Positions 1 through 9,386 of a stretch of DNA of 64,000 bases are shown piece after piece. The notes beneath the pieces were generated by a model that saw only the letters and a program-made list of their open reading frames with translations, was not told the DNA's origin and made no database searches. The DNA comes from Collimonas fungivorans (GTDB lineage: Bacteria; Pseudomonadota; Gammaproteobacteria; Burkholderiales; Burkholderiaceae_D): contig NZ_CP013232.1 of the NCBI RefSeq assembly GCF_001584145.1, forward strand, positions 1,612,001 to 1,676,000, read 5' to 3'. The stretch's first letter is position 1. Each line of letters starts with the position of its first letter. The translations under genes were made by a program, and so were the position numbers.

Positions 1-1262
1 AACGGCTTCATGCCTTCTTCGATATGGCGCGAAACGTTTTCCAGCACCACGATGGCATCGTCGACCACAAAACCGGTAGCGATCGTCAGCGCCATCAGGG
101 ACAGGTTGTCGAGGCTGTAGCCGAGCAGGTACATGACGCCGAAAGTGCCGATCAGCGAGATCGGCACCGCGACCGCCGGAATCAGCGTGGCGCGGCCGTT
201 GCGCAGGAACAGGAACACCACCATGATCACCAGCGCGATCGACATCAGCAAGGTGCTTTCGGTTTCGTGCAAGGAGGCGCGGATGGTCGGCGTCCGGTCC
301 ATGGCGACATCGAGATTGATGGCAGCCGGGATCGAGGCGCGCAACTGCGGCAGCAGGGCCCGTACTTCATCCACGGTTTCGATGATGTTGGCGCCAGGCT
401 GGCGGCTCAGGATCACCAGCACCGACGGCTTGCCGTTGGCGGAACCGGCGTTACGCAGGTTGGCTACCGAGTCGACTACCGTGGCGACATCGCTGACGCG
501 CACCGGCGCGCCGTTGCGATAAGAAACGATCAGCGGCATGTATTCGGCGGCGGTCTTGGCCTGGTCGTTGGCGTAAATTTGCCAGTTCTTGTCGCCGTCT
601 TCCAGCATGCCCTTGGGGCGGTTGGCGTTGGTGGCGGCGATCGCGGTGCGCACATCGGCCGTGCCTATGCCGTATTTGTTGAGTGCGGTCGGATTCAGTT
701 CGACGCGCACCGCCGGCTGCGAGCTGCCGCCGACGCTAACCTGGCCGATACCTTTCACCTGCGACAGTTTTTGCGCCAGGATGGTGTCGGCGGCATCGTA
801 CATCTGGCCTTGCGTCATGCTGTCCGAGGTCAGCGCCAGGATCATGACGGGTGCATCGGCCGGATTCACCTTGCGATAGCTGGGATTGCTGGGCAGGCCG
901 GTCGGCAGCAGGTTGCGCGCCGCATTCAGGGCTGCCTGGACGTCGCGCGCCGCGCCGTCGATGTCGCGGCTGAGGTCGAACTGCAAGGTGATGCGGGTCG
1001 AACTGAGCGAGCTCGATGACGTCATTTCGGTGATGCCGGCGATCGATCCCAGCGCCCGTTCCAGCGGCGTGGCGACGGTGGCGGCCATGGTTTCCGGACT
1101 GGCGCCGGGCAACGAGGCCGAGATCGAAATGGTCGGGAAATCTACTTGCGGCAACGGCGAGACCGGCAGCAGCCGGAACGCCACCATGCCGGCCAGGGCG
1201 ATGCCGATGGTCAGCAGGGTGGTGGCGATCGGCCGCTGGATAAAGGGACGCGAGATATTCAT
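1..1262 (-). CDS. mdtC: RND efflux transporter, MdtC-like (partial, 3' end outside window)
   Basis: Inner-membrane drug/proton antiporter subunit of a tripartite RND pump. The frame is open from the left window edge to an ATG at 1262, so about 420 N-terminal residues are seen of an expected ~1030. They begin [17 protein letters not shown], the usual RND first membrane helix, followed by the PN1/PN2 porter region. Near the edge is the TM4 motif [14 protein letters not shown] with the adjacent aspartates of proton relay. The gene starts 17 bases after the stop of the second RND gene, in the order A-B-C typical of mdtABC. In that system MdtB and MdtC form a heteromeric trimer. Any outer-membrane factor must lie left of the window. 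Confidence 0.9.
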   Translation of the reverse strand, partial: MNISRPFIQRPIATTLLTIGIALAGMVAFRLLPVSPLPQVDFPTISISASLPGASPETMAATVATPLERALGSIAGITEMTSSSSLSSTRITLQFDLSRDIDGAARDVQAALNAARNLLPTGLPSNPSYRKVNPADAPVMILALTSDSMTQGQMYDAADTILAQKLSQVKGIGQVSVGGSSQPAVRVELNPTALNKYGIGTADVRTAIAATNANRPKGMLEDGDKNWQIYANDQAKTAAEYMPLIVSYRNGAPVRVSDVATVVDSVANLRNAGSANGKPSVLVILSRQPGANIIETVDEVRALLPQLRASIPAAINLDVAMDRTPTIRASLHETESTLLMSIALVIMVVFLFLRNGRATLIPAVAVPISLIGTFGVMYLLGYSLDNLSLMALTIATGFVVDDAIVVLENVSRHIEEGMKP

Positions 1263-1279
1263 GCTGTCTTTGCCTTCCC

Positions 1280-4200
1280 CTACGGCTTGGCCGGTTCAGG
1301 GATTGCACCGTCGCTGTCGCTGTCATCATCGCCCCTGCCCTTGCCCTTGTGCTCGTCCTCCTTGATGCCGAAACGCGCTTTGGTACGGCGCGCCAGGTTG
1401 TCGAACGCCAGGTAGATGACCGGCGTGGTGAACAGGGTCAGCACCTGCGACACCAGCAGGCCGCCGACCATGGTGATTCCCAGCGGCTGCCGCAGCTCGG
1501 AACCGACGCCCGAACCCAGCATCAGCGGCAAGGCGCCCAGCAAGGCGGCCATGGTGGTCATCAGGATGGGACGGAAGCGCAGCAGGCAAGCCTGGTAGAT
1601 CGCTTCGCGCGGCTCTTTGCCTTCATTGCGTTCGGCGTCCAGCGCGAAGTCGATCATCATGATGGCGTTCTTCTTGACGATACCGATCAGCAGGATGATG
1701 CCGATGATGCCGATAATCCCCAGGTCCGTGCCGGCGATCATCAGCGACAGCAGGGCGCCGACGCCGGCCGACGGCAGCGTCGACAGGATCGTGATCGGGT
1801 GGATATAGCTTTCATACAGGACGCCGAGCACGATGTACATCGTGATGATGGCGGCCAGGATCAGCATCAGGGTATTGCTCAGCGAAGCCTGGAACGCCAG
1901 CGCCGCGCCCTGGAAGCTGGTCTGGATGCTGTCCGGCATGCCGATTTCCTTTTCGGCTGCCTGGATCGCCTTGACGGCGTTGCCCAGCGAGGCGCCGGGC
2001 GCCAGGTTGAAGGAAATCGTGGTGGCCGGGAACTGGCCGATATGGTTCACTACCAGCGGCGAGGTGCGTTCCTCGACGGTGGCGATGCTCGACAGCGGGA
2101 TCTGGCTGCCGTTGCCTGCGACCAGGAAAATGCTGTTCAGCGCCGCCGGCCCTTTCTGGAATTCCGGCTTCACTTCCATCACTACCCGGTACTGGTTCGA
2201 CTGGGTGTAGATGGTCGAGATGAGGCGCTGGCCGAAGGCGTTGTACAGGGCATTGTCGATGGCGGCGGTAGTGATGCCCAGCCGTGAAGCGGCGTCGCGG
2301 TCGATCGCGATGTAGGCCTGCAAGCCGAGATCCTGCTGGTTGCTGGCGATGTCCGCCAGTTCCGGAATCTTGCGCAGGCGCTCGATCAGCTTCGGCACCC
2401 AGGCGCTCAGTTCGGCGGCGTTGGCGTCTTCGACGCTGAACTGGTACTGGGTGCGGCTGACGCTGTCTTCAATCGTCAGATCCTGCACCGGCTGCATGTA
2501 CAGCGTGATGTCACCGACCTCGCGGTCCAGTTCCGGCTGCAGGCGGCGGATGACGTCGCTGGCGCTGATGTTGCGCTGTTCGCGCGGCTTCAGGTTGATC
2601 AGCATGCGGCCGCTGTTCAGGGTGGCGTTGCTGCCGTCGACGCCGATGAACGACGACAGGCTTTCGACCGCCGGGTCTTTCAACACCGTCGCGGCCAGCG
2701 CCTGCTGCCGCTCCGACATGGCGGCAAACGAAATCGACTGGCTGGCTTCCGAAATGCCCTGGATCACGCCGGTATCCTGCACCGGGAAAAAGCCCTTCGG
2801 AATGAATATGTACAGTACCGCGGTCAGCACCAGGGTGCCGATCGCCACCACCAGCGTTGCAAACTGATGGCGCAGCACCCATTCCAGCATCACGCCGTAG
2901 CGAGCGATAATCTTGTCGAAGAAGGCGCCGCTCTTGCGGTAGAACCAGCTCTGTTTTTCTTCCGGGATGTGGTGCAGCAGCTTGGCGCACATCATCGGCG
3001 TCAGCGTCAGCGAGATCACGGCGGAAATCAGGATCGCCACCGCCAGCGTGATGGCGAATTCGCGGAACAGGCGTCCCACCACGTCGCCCATGAACAGCAG
3101 CGGGATCAGCACCGCAATCAGCGAGAACGTCAGGGAAATGATAGTGAAGCCGATCTGCTCGGCGCCCTTCAGCGCCGCCTGCAAAGGCTTCATGCCTTCT
3201 TCGATGTAGCGCGAAATGTTTTCGATCATCACGATCGCATCGTCCACCACGAAACCGGTAGCAATGGTGAGCGCCATCAAGGTCAGGTTGTTCACCGAGA
3301 AACCGGCCAGATACATGATGCCGAACGTGCCGATCAGCGACAGCGGCACCGCCACGCTGGGAATGATGGTGGCGGGGACGCTGCGCAGGAAAATGAAGAT
3401 CACCATCACCACCAGGGCGATTGACAGCAGCAGCTCGAACTGCACGTCAGCCACCGAGGCGCGGATGGTGGTGGTGCGGTCGGTCAGGATCTGGACATCG
3501 ATTGCGCCAGGCAGGGTTTCCTGCAGCTTGGGCAGGATCTTCTTGATATTGTCGACCACGCCGATCACGTTGGCGCCCGGTTGCCGCTGGATATTCAGGA
3601 TCACCGCCGGCGATGTATTGGACCAGGCCGCCAGGCGGATGTTTTCCGCATCGTCCACCACATCGGCGACATCCGAGACCCGGATCGGCGCGCCGTTCTT
3701 GTAGGCGATGATCAGGTTGCGGTATTCGTCGGCGGAACGCAGCTGGTCGTTGGCATCGATGGTCGAAGCGCGCGCCGGTCCGTCGAAACTGCCCTTGGCC
3801 TGGTTGACGTTGGCATTGCCGATGGCGGTGCGGATGTCATCCAGGTTCAGGCCCAGCGCGGCTACCGCGCGCGGATTCAGCTGCAGCCGCACGGCTGGCC
3901 GCTGGCCGCCGGACAGGCTGACCAGGCCGACTCCCGGCACTTGCGAAATCTTTTGCGCCAGGCGGGTATCGATCAGGTCCTGCACCTTGGGCAGCGGCAG
4001 CGTTTTCGAGGTGATCGCCAGCGACATGATGGGCGTGTCGGCCGGATTCACCTTGTTGTAGATCGGCGGCGTCGGCAGGTCGGACGGCAGCAGGTTGCCG
4101 CCGGCATTGATCGCTGCCTGGACTTCCTGTTCGGCGATATCGAGACTCAGGTCGAGGCTGAACTGCAGCGTGATGACCGAAGCGCCGCCGGAACTGGTCG

Positions 4201-4444
4201 ACGACATCTGGTTGAGGCCTGGCATCTGGCCGAACTGGCGCTCCAGCGGGGCGGTGACCGACGAGGTCATGACGTCCGGGCTGGCGCCGGGATACAGCGT
4301 CACCACCTGGATGGTTGGGTAGTCGACTTCCGGCAAGGCTGAAAGCGGCAGCTGCTTGTAGGCGACGATGCCGGCCAGGAAAATGGCCAGCATCAACAGG
4401 GATGTGGCGACTGGCCGGAGAATGAACTGACGTGAGGGATTCAT
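1280..4444 (-). CDS. mdtB: RND efflux transporter, MdtB-like
   Basis: Full-length RND permease of 1054 residues (family usual about 1040). It starts [17 protein letters not shown] and shows the duplicated RND layout: TM1, a periplasmic porter domain, TM2-6 with [14 protein letters not shown] in TM4, a second periplasmic domain, then TM7-12. The C-terminal tail is charged and Lys/Asp-rich ([14 protein letters not shown]). It lies between mdtA and mdtC with 17-base gaps on each side, so one transcript is expected. Assignment to MdtB rather than another RND subfamily rests on the A-B-C arrangement with two consecutive RND genes and on overall sequence character. The exported substrates cannot be told from sequence. 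Confidence 0.92.
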   Translation of the reverse strand: MNPSRQFILRPVATSLLMLAIFLAGIVAYKQLPLSALPEVDYPTIQVVTLYPGASPDVMTSSVTAPLERQFGQMPGLNQMSSTSSGGASVITLQFSLDLSLDIAEQEVQAAINAGGNLLPSDLPTPPIYNKVNPADTPIMSLAITSKTLPLPKVQDLIDTRLAQKISQVPGVGLVSLSGGQRPAVRLQLNPRAVAALGLNLDDIRTAIGNANVNQAKGSFDGPARASTIDANDQLRSADEYRNLIIAYKNGAPIRVSDVADVVDDAENIRLAAWSNTSPAVILNIQRQPGANVIGVVDNIKKILPKLQETLPGAIDVQILTDRTTTIRASVADVQFELLLSIALVVMVIFIFLRSVPATIIPSVAVPLSLIGTFGIMYLAGFSVNNLTLMALTIATGFVVDDAIVMIENISRYIEEGMKPLQAALKGAEQIGFTIISLTFSLIAVLIPLLFMGDVVGRLFREFAITLAVAILISAVISLTLTPMMCAKLLHHIPEEKQSWFYRKSGAFFDKIIARYGVMLEWVLRHQFATLVVAIGTLVLTAVLYIFIPKGFFPVQDTGVIQGISEASQSISFAAMSERQQALAATVLKDPAVESLSSFIGVDGSNATLNSGRMLINLKPREQRNISASDVIRRLQPELDREVGDITLYMQPVQDLTIEDSVSRTQYQFSVEDANAAELSAWVPKLIERLRKIPELADIASNQQDLGLQAYIAIDRDAASRLGITTAAIDNALYNAFGQRLISTIYTQSNQYRVVMEVKPEFQKGPAALNSIFLVAGNGSQIPLSSIATVEERTSPLVVNHIGQFPATTISFNLAPGASLGNAVKAIQAAEKEIGMPDSIQTSFQGAALAFQASLSNTLMLILAAIITMYIVLGVLYESYIHPITILSTLPSAGVGALLSLMIAGTDLGIIGIIGIILLIGIVKKNAIMMIDFALDAERNEGKEPREAIYQACLLRFRPILMTTMAALLGALPLMLGSGVGSELRQPLGITMVGGLLVSQVLTLFTTPVIYLAFDNLARRTKARFGIKEDEHKGKGRGDDDSDSDGAIPEPAKP

Positions 4445-4461
4445 GCGTTCTTGACAGCCGG

Positions 4462-5910
4462 TTATTGACTGCTGCGGTTATTGGGTGCGGCAGGTGCAGG
4501 TGCAGGTGCAGGTGCAGAAGCCGCAGGCGCGGCAGCATCGCCGCTGGCGTCCGCGCGGTGGCGGCGGCCGCCCTTATGAGCGCCGGCGCCGGCAGCTGCA
4601 GGGTTGGCGCTGGCGCCGGCTGCAGCCGGACCGCCGCGATTCACGGGCTCCACCTTGGCGCCTTCTTTCAGTTTGTCGATGCCGTCGATTACCACGGTTT
4701 CACCGACGGCGATACCCTTGTCGATTGCGGTCGACTCACCTTCTACCGGACCGGCCGTCACCAGGCGGATGGTGACGCTGTGATCCGGTTTCACGACATA
4801 TACAAAATTGCCGCTGGAACCGCGCTGGATCGCCGCGTTAGGAATGACGATGGCGTCGCGGCGCGTGTCGAGCAGCATGCGGACATTGACGAACTGGCTT
4901 GGAAACAGAGCGTAGCCGGCGTTCGGGAATTCAGCCTTGAGCTTGACGGTGCCGGTAGTGCTGTCGACCTGATTGTCGATGGTGAGCAGGGCGCCGCTGT
5001 CGAGCTTGTTTTTCTGGTCGCGGTCCCAGACATCGGTCGCCAGCGTCTTGCCGGCCTGGATCTGCTTCATGACGCTGGGAATGTTATCTTCCGGGATGCT
5101 GAATACGCTGGTGATAGGCTGCAGCTGGGTGATGATGGCGATGCCGTTGGTGTCGCTGCTCTGCACTATATTGCCAAGGTCGACCTGGCGCAGGCCGATG
5201 CGGCCACCGATCGGCGCGGTGACGCGCGAGTAGGTCAGTTGCAGGCGGGCGCTGTCGAGCGCGCCCTGGTCCGACCTGACCGTGCCTTCATATTGTTTGA
5301 CCAGGGCGGCCTGGGTGTCGACCTGCTGGCTGGCGATGGAGTCCTGCGCCAGCAGTGTGCGATAGCGCTGCAGATCGATCTGCGCCGCCTTCAACAGGGC
5401 AGTGTCGCGGATGAGCTGGCCTTCAGCTTGCGTCACCGCCACCTGGTAAGGACGCGGATCCAGTTCCGCCAGCAAGTCGCCGGCTTTGACCACCTGGCCT
5501 TCCTTGAAATGCAGTTTCATCAACTGGCCGTTGACCCGGCTTTTCACCGTCGCCGTCGCTTCCGGCGTGACGCTGCCGAGGCCGGAAAGATAGATCCGGA
5601 TATCACCCGTCTTGGCTACTGCGACGCCCACCGGCAACGGACCGCCGGCGCCGGCAAATGCGCCGCGCCGTCCGCCTTTTCCACCTTTGCCGCCGCCATT
5701 GGCCGCCTGCCCCGCTGTTGCTCCTGCTTGTCCCGTTTCGGCGTCGCCGGACTGGTGGCTGCGGCCCCAGATCAGGTAAGCCGCCAGCGCCAGCACGACG
5801 ACTGCGGCCAGCCACCACCAGCCGCGCTGGAATCCGCCCTGGCGTCGATTGGGAAGGGCAGGCCGGGACTGGCTGGATTGGTCGATTTGAGGAGTCGGTG
5901 TAGTAGTCAT
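4462..5910 (-). CDS. mdtA: RND efflux periplasmic adaptor (membrane fusion protein), MdtA-like
   Basis: Adaptor that links the MdtBC pump to an outer-membrane channel. The 482-residue protein has a cytoplasmic N-terminus, one anchor helix near residues 30-48 ([19 protein letters not shown]), a Gly/Ala/Lys-rich linker, then the lipoyl half-motifs, alpha-hairpin and beta-barrel typical of HlyD/AcrA proteins ([20 protein letters not shown] near residue 135). The C-terminus is Ala/Pro-rich, ending in an APAPAPAPA tract encoded by a hexanucleotide repeat. It is the first gene of the operon, 17 bases from mdtB. No good Shine-Dalgarno is visible before the ATG at 5910. The AT-rich sequence at 5985-6065 is the likely promoter region. 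Confidence 0.9.
   Translation of the reverse strand: MTTTPTPQIDQSSQSRPALPNRRQGGFQRGWWWLAAVVVLALAAYLIWGRSHQSGDAETGQAGATAGQAANGGGKGGKGGRRGAFAGAGGPLPVGVAVAKTGDIRIYLSGLGSVTPEATATVKSRVNGQLMKLHFKEGQVVKAGDLLAELDPRPYQVAVTQAEGQLIRDTALLKAAQIDLQRYRTLLAQDSIASQQVDTQAALVKQYEGTVRSDQGALDSARLQLTYSRVTAPIGGRIGLRQVDLGNIVQSSDTNGIAIITQLQPITSVFSIPEDNIPSVMKQIQAGKTLATDVWDRDQKNKLDSGALLTIDNQVDSTTGTVKLKAEFPNAGYALFPSQFVNVRMLLDTRRDAIVIPNAAIQRGSSGNFVYVVKPDHSVTIRLVTAGPVEGESTAIDKGIAVGETVVIDGIDKLKEGAKVEPVNRGGPAAAGASANPAAAGAGAHKGGRRHRADASGDAAAPAASAPAPAPAPAAPNNRSSQ
4491..4517. repeat. Hexanucleotide tandem repeat (CAGGTG)4 inside mdtA
   Basis: Four perfect CAGGTG units plus CAG, read on the minus strand as alternating Ala-Pro codons in the tail of the adaptor protein. 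A change in copy number would keep the reading frame and only lengthen or shorten the tail. Confidence 0.8.
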
Positions 5911-6251
5911 CGCAGGCAGGAGGTCAGTCAGAATGTGGACGGGTGCAATGCAACAATTTGCCGCCGGCAGGCGTCCGGCAGATTGTTGAAAAATAATTAC
6001 ATGAGTTTAGCGAGTAAATTTTACTGCCGTGTGTATTTATTAGAAATTGTTTCAAATTAATGAAAGGCGCCAGCGAGGCAGTGTAGCTACTGGCTTGGCG
6101 GTCGGCAATTGGGCTAGTCCGGACAGGGTACGGCGGAAAACAGCAACGCCGCGAAAACACGCCTGGCGCGAGATCAAGCCAGGCTGCTTCCGGGACCTCG
6201 CCGCCTGCGACAAGCGGGTTTTGGCCCGGCCGGCAACCGGGCCCTTTGCAG
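5911..6251. other. Intergenic region upstream of mdtA
   Basis: No gene is supported here. Positions 5985-6065 are distinctly AT-rich (aaaaataattacatgag, tgtatttattagaaat) and are the best candidate for the mdtABC promoter. A GC-rich hairpin at 6226-6243 (GGCCCGG and CCGGGCC arms) lies just past the stop of the Spy-like gene. It lacks a T-run on that gene's strand, so it is not called a terminator. Confidence 0.5.
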
Positions 6252-6761
6252 TTACTTGGCTGTGTCCGGACCGCCGCGGTGACCACCGCGATGGCCGCCG
6301 AAGCGATGCTGTTCCATCTGCCTGAAATGGTCGTCGAACACTTTTTGCTGGACCGGCGTCAGCACGGCATAGAACTCCTTGACCGCAGCGGTGCGCTCGG
6401 CCAGGCGTGTTTCAGCGTGTTTCAGGAATTCCATCCGGTGGTCGAGGCGTTCAGGGGCGGTTTGCTTGGCCCATTCTTCCTTGTTTGGACGTTGCGGCAT
6501 ATCAGTCGGCCGGACTGGCTTGATCTTGCCGATGAAGGTTTGCCATGCAGTTTCCTGGGCCGAGGTGATTTTCAGGTCATCATGCAGTTTAGCCTGGCGT
6601 TTTGCCATTTTTTCGGCAAATTTGGCCTTTTGCTCCGGCGTAGGGGCATGGCGGGCTGGACCGTCGGGGCCGCTGTCGGCCTGGGCGTGGGCAGTCATGC
6701 CCATGGCAGCAAAACTCAGTGCGGTCATGCCGATCAGCAGTTGTTTACGAAGCTTGAACAT
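6252..6761 (-). CDS. Spy/CpxP-like periplasmic LTxxQ-motif protein
   Basis: Predicted secreted protein of 169 residues with signal peptide MFKLRKQLLIGMTALSFAAMGMTAHA (cleavage after AHA, near residue 26). The mature part is charged and helical. It carries the paired motifs of the Spy/CpxP family: LKITSAQETAW near the middle and LTPVQQKVFDDHF near the C-terminus, followed by a His/Gly-rich tail (FGGHRGGHRGG) that could bind metal. The ATG at 6761 is chosen because AAGGA lies 6 bases before it on the coding strand and a signal peptide follows. It is divergent from a response regulator and next to mdtABC. In E. coli BaeR controls both spy and mdtABC, so a shared envelope-stress role is inferred. 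Confidence 0.85.
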   Translation of the reverse strand: MFKLRKQLLIGMTALSFAAMGMTAHAQADSGPDGPARHAPTPEQKAKFAEKMAKRQAKLHDDLKITSAQETAWQTFIGKIKPVRPTDMPQRPNKEEWAKQTAPERLDHRMEFLKHAETRLAERTAAVKEFYAVLTPVQQKVFDDHFRQMEQHRFGGHRGGHRGGPDTAK

Positions 6762-7092
6762 AATGAAATCCTTCCGTGAATTTAAGTGCAATCCGCACAG
6801 TTCGCATTGGAACGCGCTGGTGTATCGCCGATTTTTCATGGGGAAGCAGCTTTGTATCGCCATGTATGGGATCAAGATTGCTTTGTATCTTAATGTGTCC
6901 GCGCACGTGGCAGATATGCCAATATACAAATTACTATCGTCTTTCTTGCGCCGAGTTGCCATAATCCTAGAAACTGCAGCCGTCCGCAGCTGCCACCCAC
7001 CAGGGATTGATTGTTTTGAATACTTCGTCACCCGTCATCAAGCTTTTCTTTTTTCGATTGGCCGCACTTCCGGTCCTAGGATAATCACGCAT
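6762..7092. promoter_or_regulatory. Divergent promoter region, Spy-like gene / response regulator
   Basis: About 330 bases between two divergent starts, with AT-rich stretches around 6855-6960. It must hold the promoters for both genes and is the expected binding region for the neighbouring response regulator. No -10/-35 pair or direct-repeat operator was clear enough to name. Confidence 0.5.
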
Positions 7093-7815
7093 ATGGAAAC
7101 TGCTGCTCACATACTGGTGGTCGACGACGACCACGAAATCCGCACCCTGCTGGCCGAATACCTGGACGCCAACGGGTTCCGCACGCTGATGGCGACCAAC
7201 GGCAGCGACATGCGCAAGATACTGTCGGAAGCACGGGTCGACCTGGTGGTGCTGGATCTCACCTTGCCCGGCGAAGACGGCCTGACGCTGTGCCGCAACC
7301 TGCGCGCCGATTCGAATATCCCGGTAATCATGCTGACCGCACGCGGCGAACCGCTGGACCGCATACTCGGCCTGGAAATGGGCGCCGACGATTATTTGTC
7401 GAAGCCGTTCGAGCCGCGCGAACTGTTCGCCCGCATCCGCAGCGTCTTGCGCCGCACCCAGGCGCTGCCGCCGAACATGGCGTCGCCGGAAGCCCAGCAG
7501 ATCCAGTTCGGACGCTGGACGCTGGACCTGATCGCGCGCCACCTGGTCAATAACGAGGGGCTGGTGGTGGCGCTGTCCGGCGCCGAATACCGCATTCTCA
7601 AGGTATTCCTGGACCATCCGAACCGGGTCCTGAACCGCGACCAGCTGCTGGAGCTGACCCAGGGACGCGAATCCGATCCTTTCGACCGCTCGGTCGATAT
7701 CCAGATCAGCCGCCTGCGCCAGAAACTGGGCGACGACGCCCGTACCCCGGTGATCATCAAGACCGTGCGCAACGAAGGATATGTGTTGGCCACCGCGGTG
7801 ACGGTTGAGTCGTGA
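7093..7815 (+). CDS. OmpR-family response regulator
   Basis: DNA-binding regulator of 240 residues. The receiver domain (about 6-120) has the acidic cluster D11-D13, phospho-acceptor D55 in VVLDLTLPGEDG, T82, and K104 in YLSKPFEP. The C-terminal winged helix (about 145-235) contains NRVLNRDQLL and the recognition-helix region DRSVDIQISRLRQKLGD, typical of OmpR/PhoB. The frame runs open far upstream, but the ATG at 7093 begins the conserved receiver fold at the usual distance. The histidine kinase starts 51 bases downstream, giving a standard regulator-sensor operon. The divergent Spy-like gene and the mdtABC operon are the obvious candidate targets. Confidence 0.92.
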   Translation: METAAHILVVDDDHEIRTLLAEYLDANGFRTLMATNGSDMRKILSEARVDLVVLDLTLPGEDGLTLCRNLRADSNIPVIMLTARGEPLDRILGLEMGADDYLSKPFEPRELFARIRSVLRRTQALPPNMASPEAQQIQFGRWTLDLIARHLVNNEGLVVALSGAEYRILKVFLDHPNRVLNRDQLLELTQGRESDPFDRSVDIQISRLRQKLGDDARTPVIIKTVRNEGYVLATAVTVES

Positions 7816-7866
7816 CGGCAAAATTGCAATGCACGCCAGCTGCGCGCCTGGATAGGTAGAAGAGGG

Positions 7867-9234
7867 ATGCCGTCCGTGAGAAATTTCTTTGGCTCGGTTG
7901 CCAACCGGGTGTTCCTGATCCTGCTGACCGGGATCCTGGTCGCCGCCGCCACCACCAGCTGGCTGGCCGAAAACGAAAGGCGCAAGTCTTTCAAGGAATT
8001 TTATGAATTCCGCATCGCCGAACGGGTCGAGCAGATCGTTTTCTCGCTCGACAACGTCGGTCCCGACATGCGTTCCGTCGTGCTGCAGACCAGCGAGAAT
8101 TTCGGCCTGGAAGCCAGCATGGTCAAGGACACCGAAGACGCCGTCGACGACAATCCATCCCTGACCTCGCTGCTGAAGGCGCGCCTGGGCGGAGACCGCA
8201 GTATCCTGGTCGACAAGCAAAGCGACTGCAAGCTGCACACGCGCAAGAATTTCGATTTCCGCCGGCCCGAAGAATGCCAGGTGGTATACGTCAGCCTGAA
8301 AGACGGCACGCTGCTGAAGCTGAAGCTGCGCATGACGCGCGGCCCCGGCGCGCCGCCTCCCGCACGGCCGCCGGGCATGCCCTACCTGTCGCCTTATTTC
8401 GCCTTGTTCCTGTTGCTGATCGGCGGCCTGGCCTATTTTGTCGCCAAGATGACGGCACGGCCGATCAAGCACCTGGCGATTGCCGCCGGCGAACTGGGGC
8501 GCGATATCGACCGCCCGCCGCTGGATGAAACAGGACCGACCGAAGTGCGCCAGGCTGCTACCGCTTTTAATGCCATGCAAGCGCGCATCAAGCGCCAGAT
8601 CCAGCATCGCACCCACATGCTGGCGGCGATCACCCACGACTTGCAAACGCCCCTGACCAGGTTGCGCCTGCGCCTGGAAAAGGTCGGCGAGGCCGATTTG
8701 CGCCGCAAGCTGCTGGAGGACCTGGCGGTCATGCAGAGCATGGTGCGCGAAGGCCTGGACCTGGCGCGCAGCATGGATTCGGCGGAAGCGATGCAGAAGC
8801 TGGATATCGATTCCCTGCTCGACAGCGTGTGCGCCGACGCCGTCGACGCCCGGCAGGACGTCACGCTGGAAGGGCGCACCCGCGCTTCGATCATGGCGCA
8901 GCCGAACACGCTGCGGCGTTGCCTGACCAACCTGGTCGACAATGCAACCAAATACGGCCGTTATGCGCGCCTGCTGGTGGCGCGTGAAGGCAGCGATATC
9001 GTAATCCGCATCCGCGACGGCGGCACAGGCATTCCCGCCGAGCTGCTGGAGACGGTATTCGATCCGTTCTTCCGCCTGGAGACTTCCCGTTCGCGCGATA
9101 CCGGCGGCACCGGGCTGGGGCTGACCATCGCGCGCAACATCGCCGAGAACCACCGGGCCACGCTGCAATTGCGCAACCATCCCGAGGGTGGCCTGGAGGC
9201 GACCTTGCGATTGCCCGCCTTGAACGGTATCTGA
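7867..9234 (+). CDS. Two-component sensor histidine kinase
   Basis: Membrane sensor kinase of 455 residues, partner of the preceding regulator. TM1 spans about residues 12-32. A periplasmic domain of about 130 residues follows, then a Pro-rich stretch and TM2 near 175-195, a HAMP linker, and a HisKA domain with phospho-acceptor H257 in AAITHDLQTPL. The catalytic ATPase domain has the N-box LTNLVDNATKYG, the G1 motif RDGGTGIP and the G2 motif GGTGLGLTIARNIAENH. The short periplasmic domain with a single helical hairpin could sense envelope damage, but the signal is unknown. The gene ends 26 bases before a long hairpin that probably stops transcription. Confidence 0.92.
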   Translation: MPSVRNFFGSVANRVFLILLTGILVAAATTSWLAENERRKSFKEFYEFRIAERVEQIVFSLDNVGPDMRSVVLQTSENFGLEASMVKDTEDAVDDNPSLTSLLKARLGGDRSILVDKQSDCKLHTRKNFDFRRPEECQVVYVSLKDGTLLKLKLRMTRGPGAPPPARPPGMPYLSPYFALFLLLIGGLAYFVAKMTARPIKHLAIAAGELGRDIDRPPLDETGPTEVRQAATAFNAMQARIKRQIQHRTHMLAAITHDLQTPLTRLRLRLEKVGEADLRRKLLEDLAVMQSMVREGLDLARSMDSAEAMQKLDIDSLLDSVCADAVDARQDVTLEGRTRASIMAQPNTLRRCLTNLVDNATKYGRYARLLVAREGSDIVIRIRDGGTGIPAELLETVFDPFFRLETSRSRDTGGTGLGLTIARNIAENHRATLQLRNHPEGGLEATLRLPALNGI

Positions 9235-9260
9235 ACAGCTTAAAAAAACTACACCAGGCA

Positions 9261-9321
9261 GTTAAATAGGGTCAGAGTTTTTTTCGCGCTCTTTGCGAAA
9301 ATTACTCTGGCCCCATTTAAC
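9261..9321. repeat. Long imperfect palindrome (REP-like hairpin) between convergent genes
   Basis: Outer arms GTTAAATAGGGTCAGAGT (9261-9278) and ACTCTGGCCCCATTTAAC (9304-9321) pair at 16 of 18 positions. Inside them TTTTCGC and GCGAAAA form a second stem. The whole 61-base unit folds into one long stem with a small loop. It sits between the converging kinase and permease genes, where it can end transcription from both sides. The TTAAATnGGGTCAGAGT arm resembles dispersed intergenic palindromes of beta- and gammaproteobacteria that are linked to RAYT transposases. That link is inferred from memory of the motif. No transposase gene is in the window. Confidence 0.75.
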
Positions 9322-9386
9322 GAACCACGGAGTACATCAAGTCGCATCCAGAGGCCGATTTTTCTCTAAATGTATCGAAGCTATCC

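Noticed and set aside
6226..6243. GC-rich hairpin as terminator of the Spy-like gene
   Set aside because: It has no T-run on the minus strand; the plus-strand T-run is on the wrong side.
6967..9180. 737-codon open frame on the minus strand opposite the two-component genes
   Set aside because: It is the antisense shadow of two well-supported genes, is rich in Gln/Arg/Val/His as expected for such shadows in high-GC DNA, and has no family motif or ribosome site.
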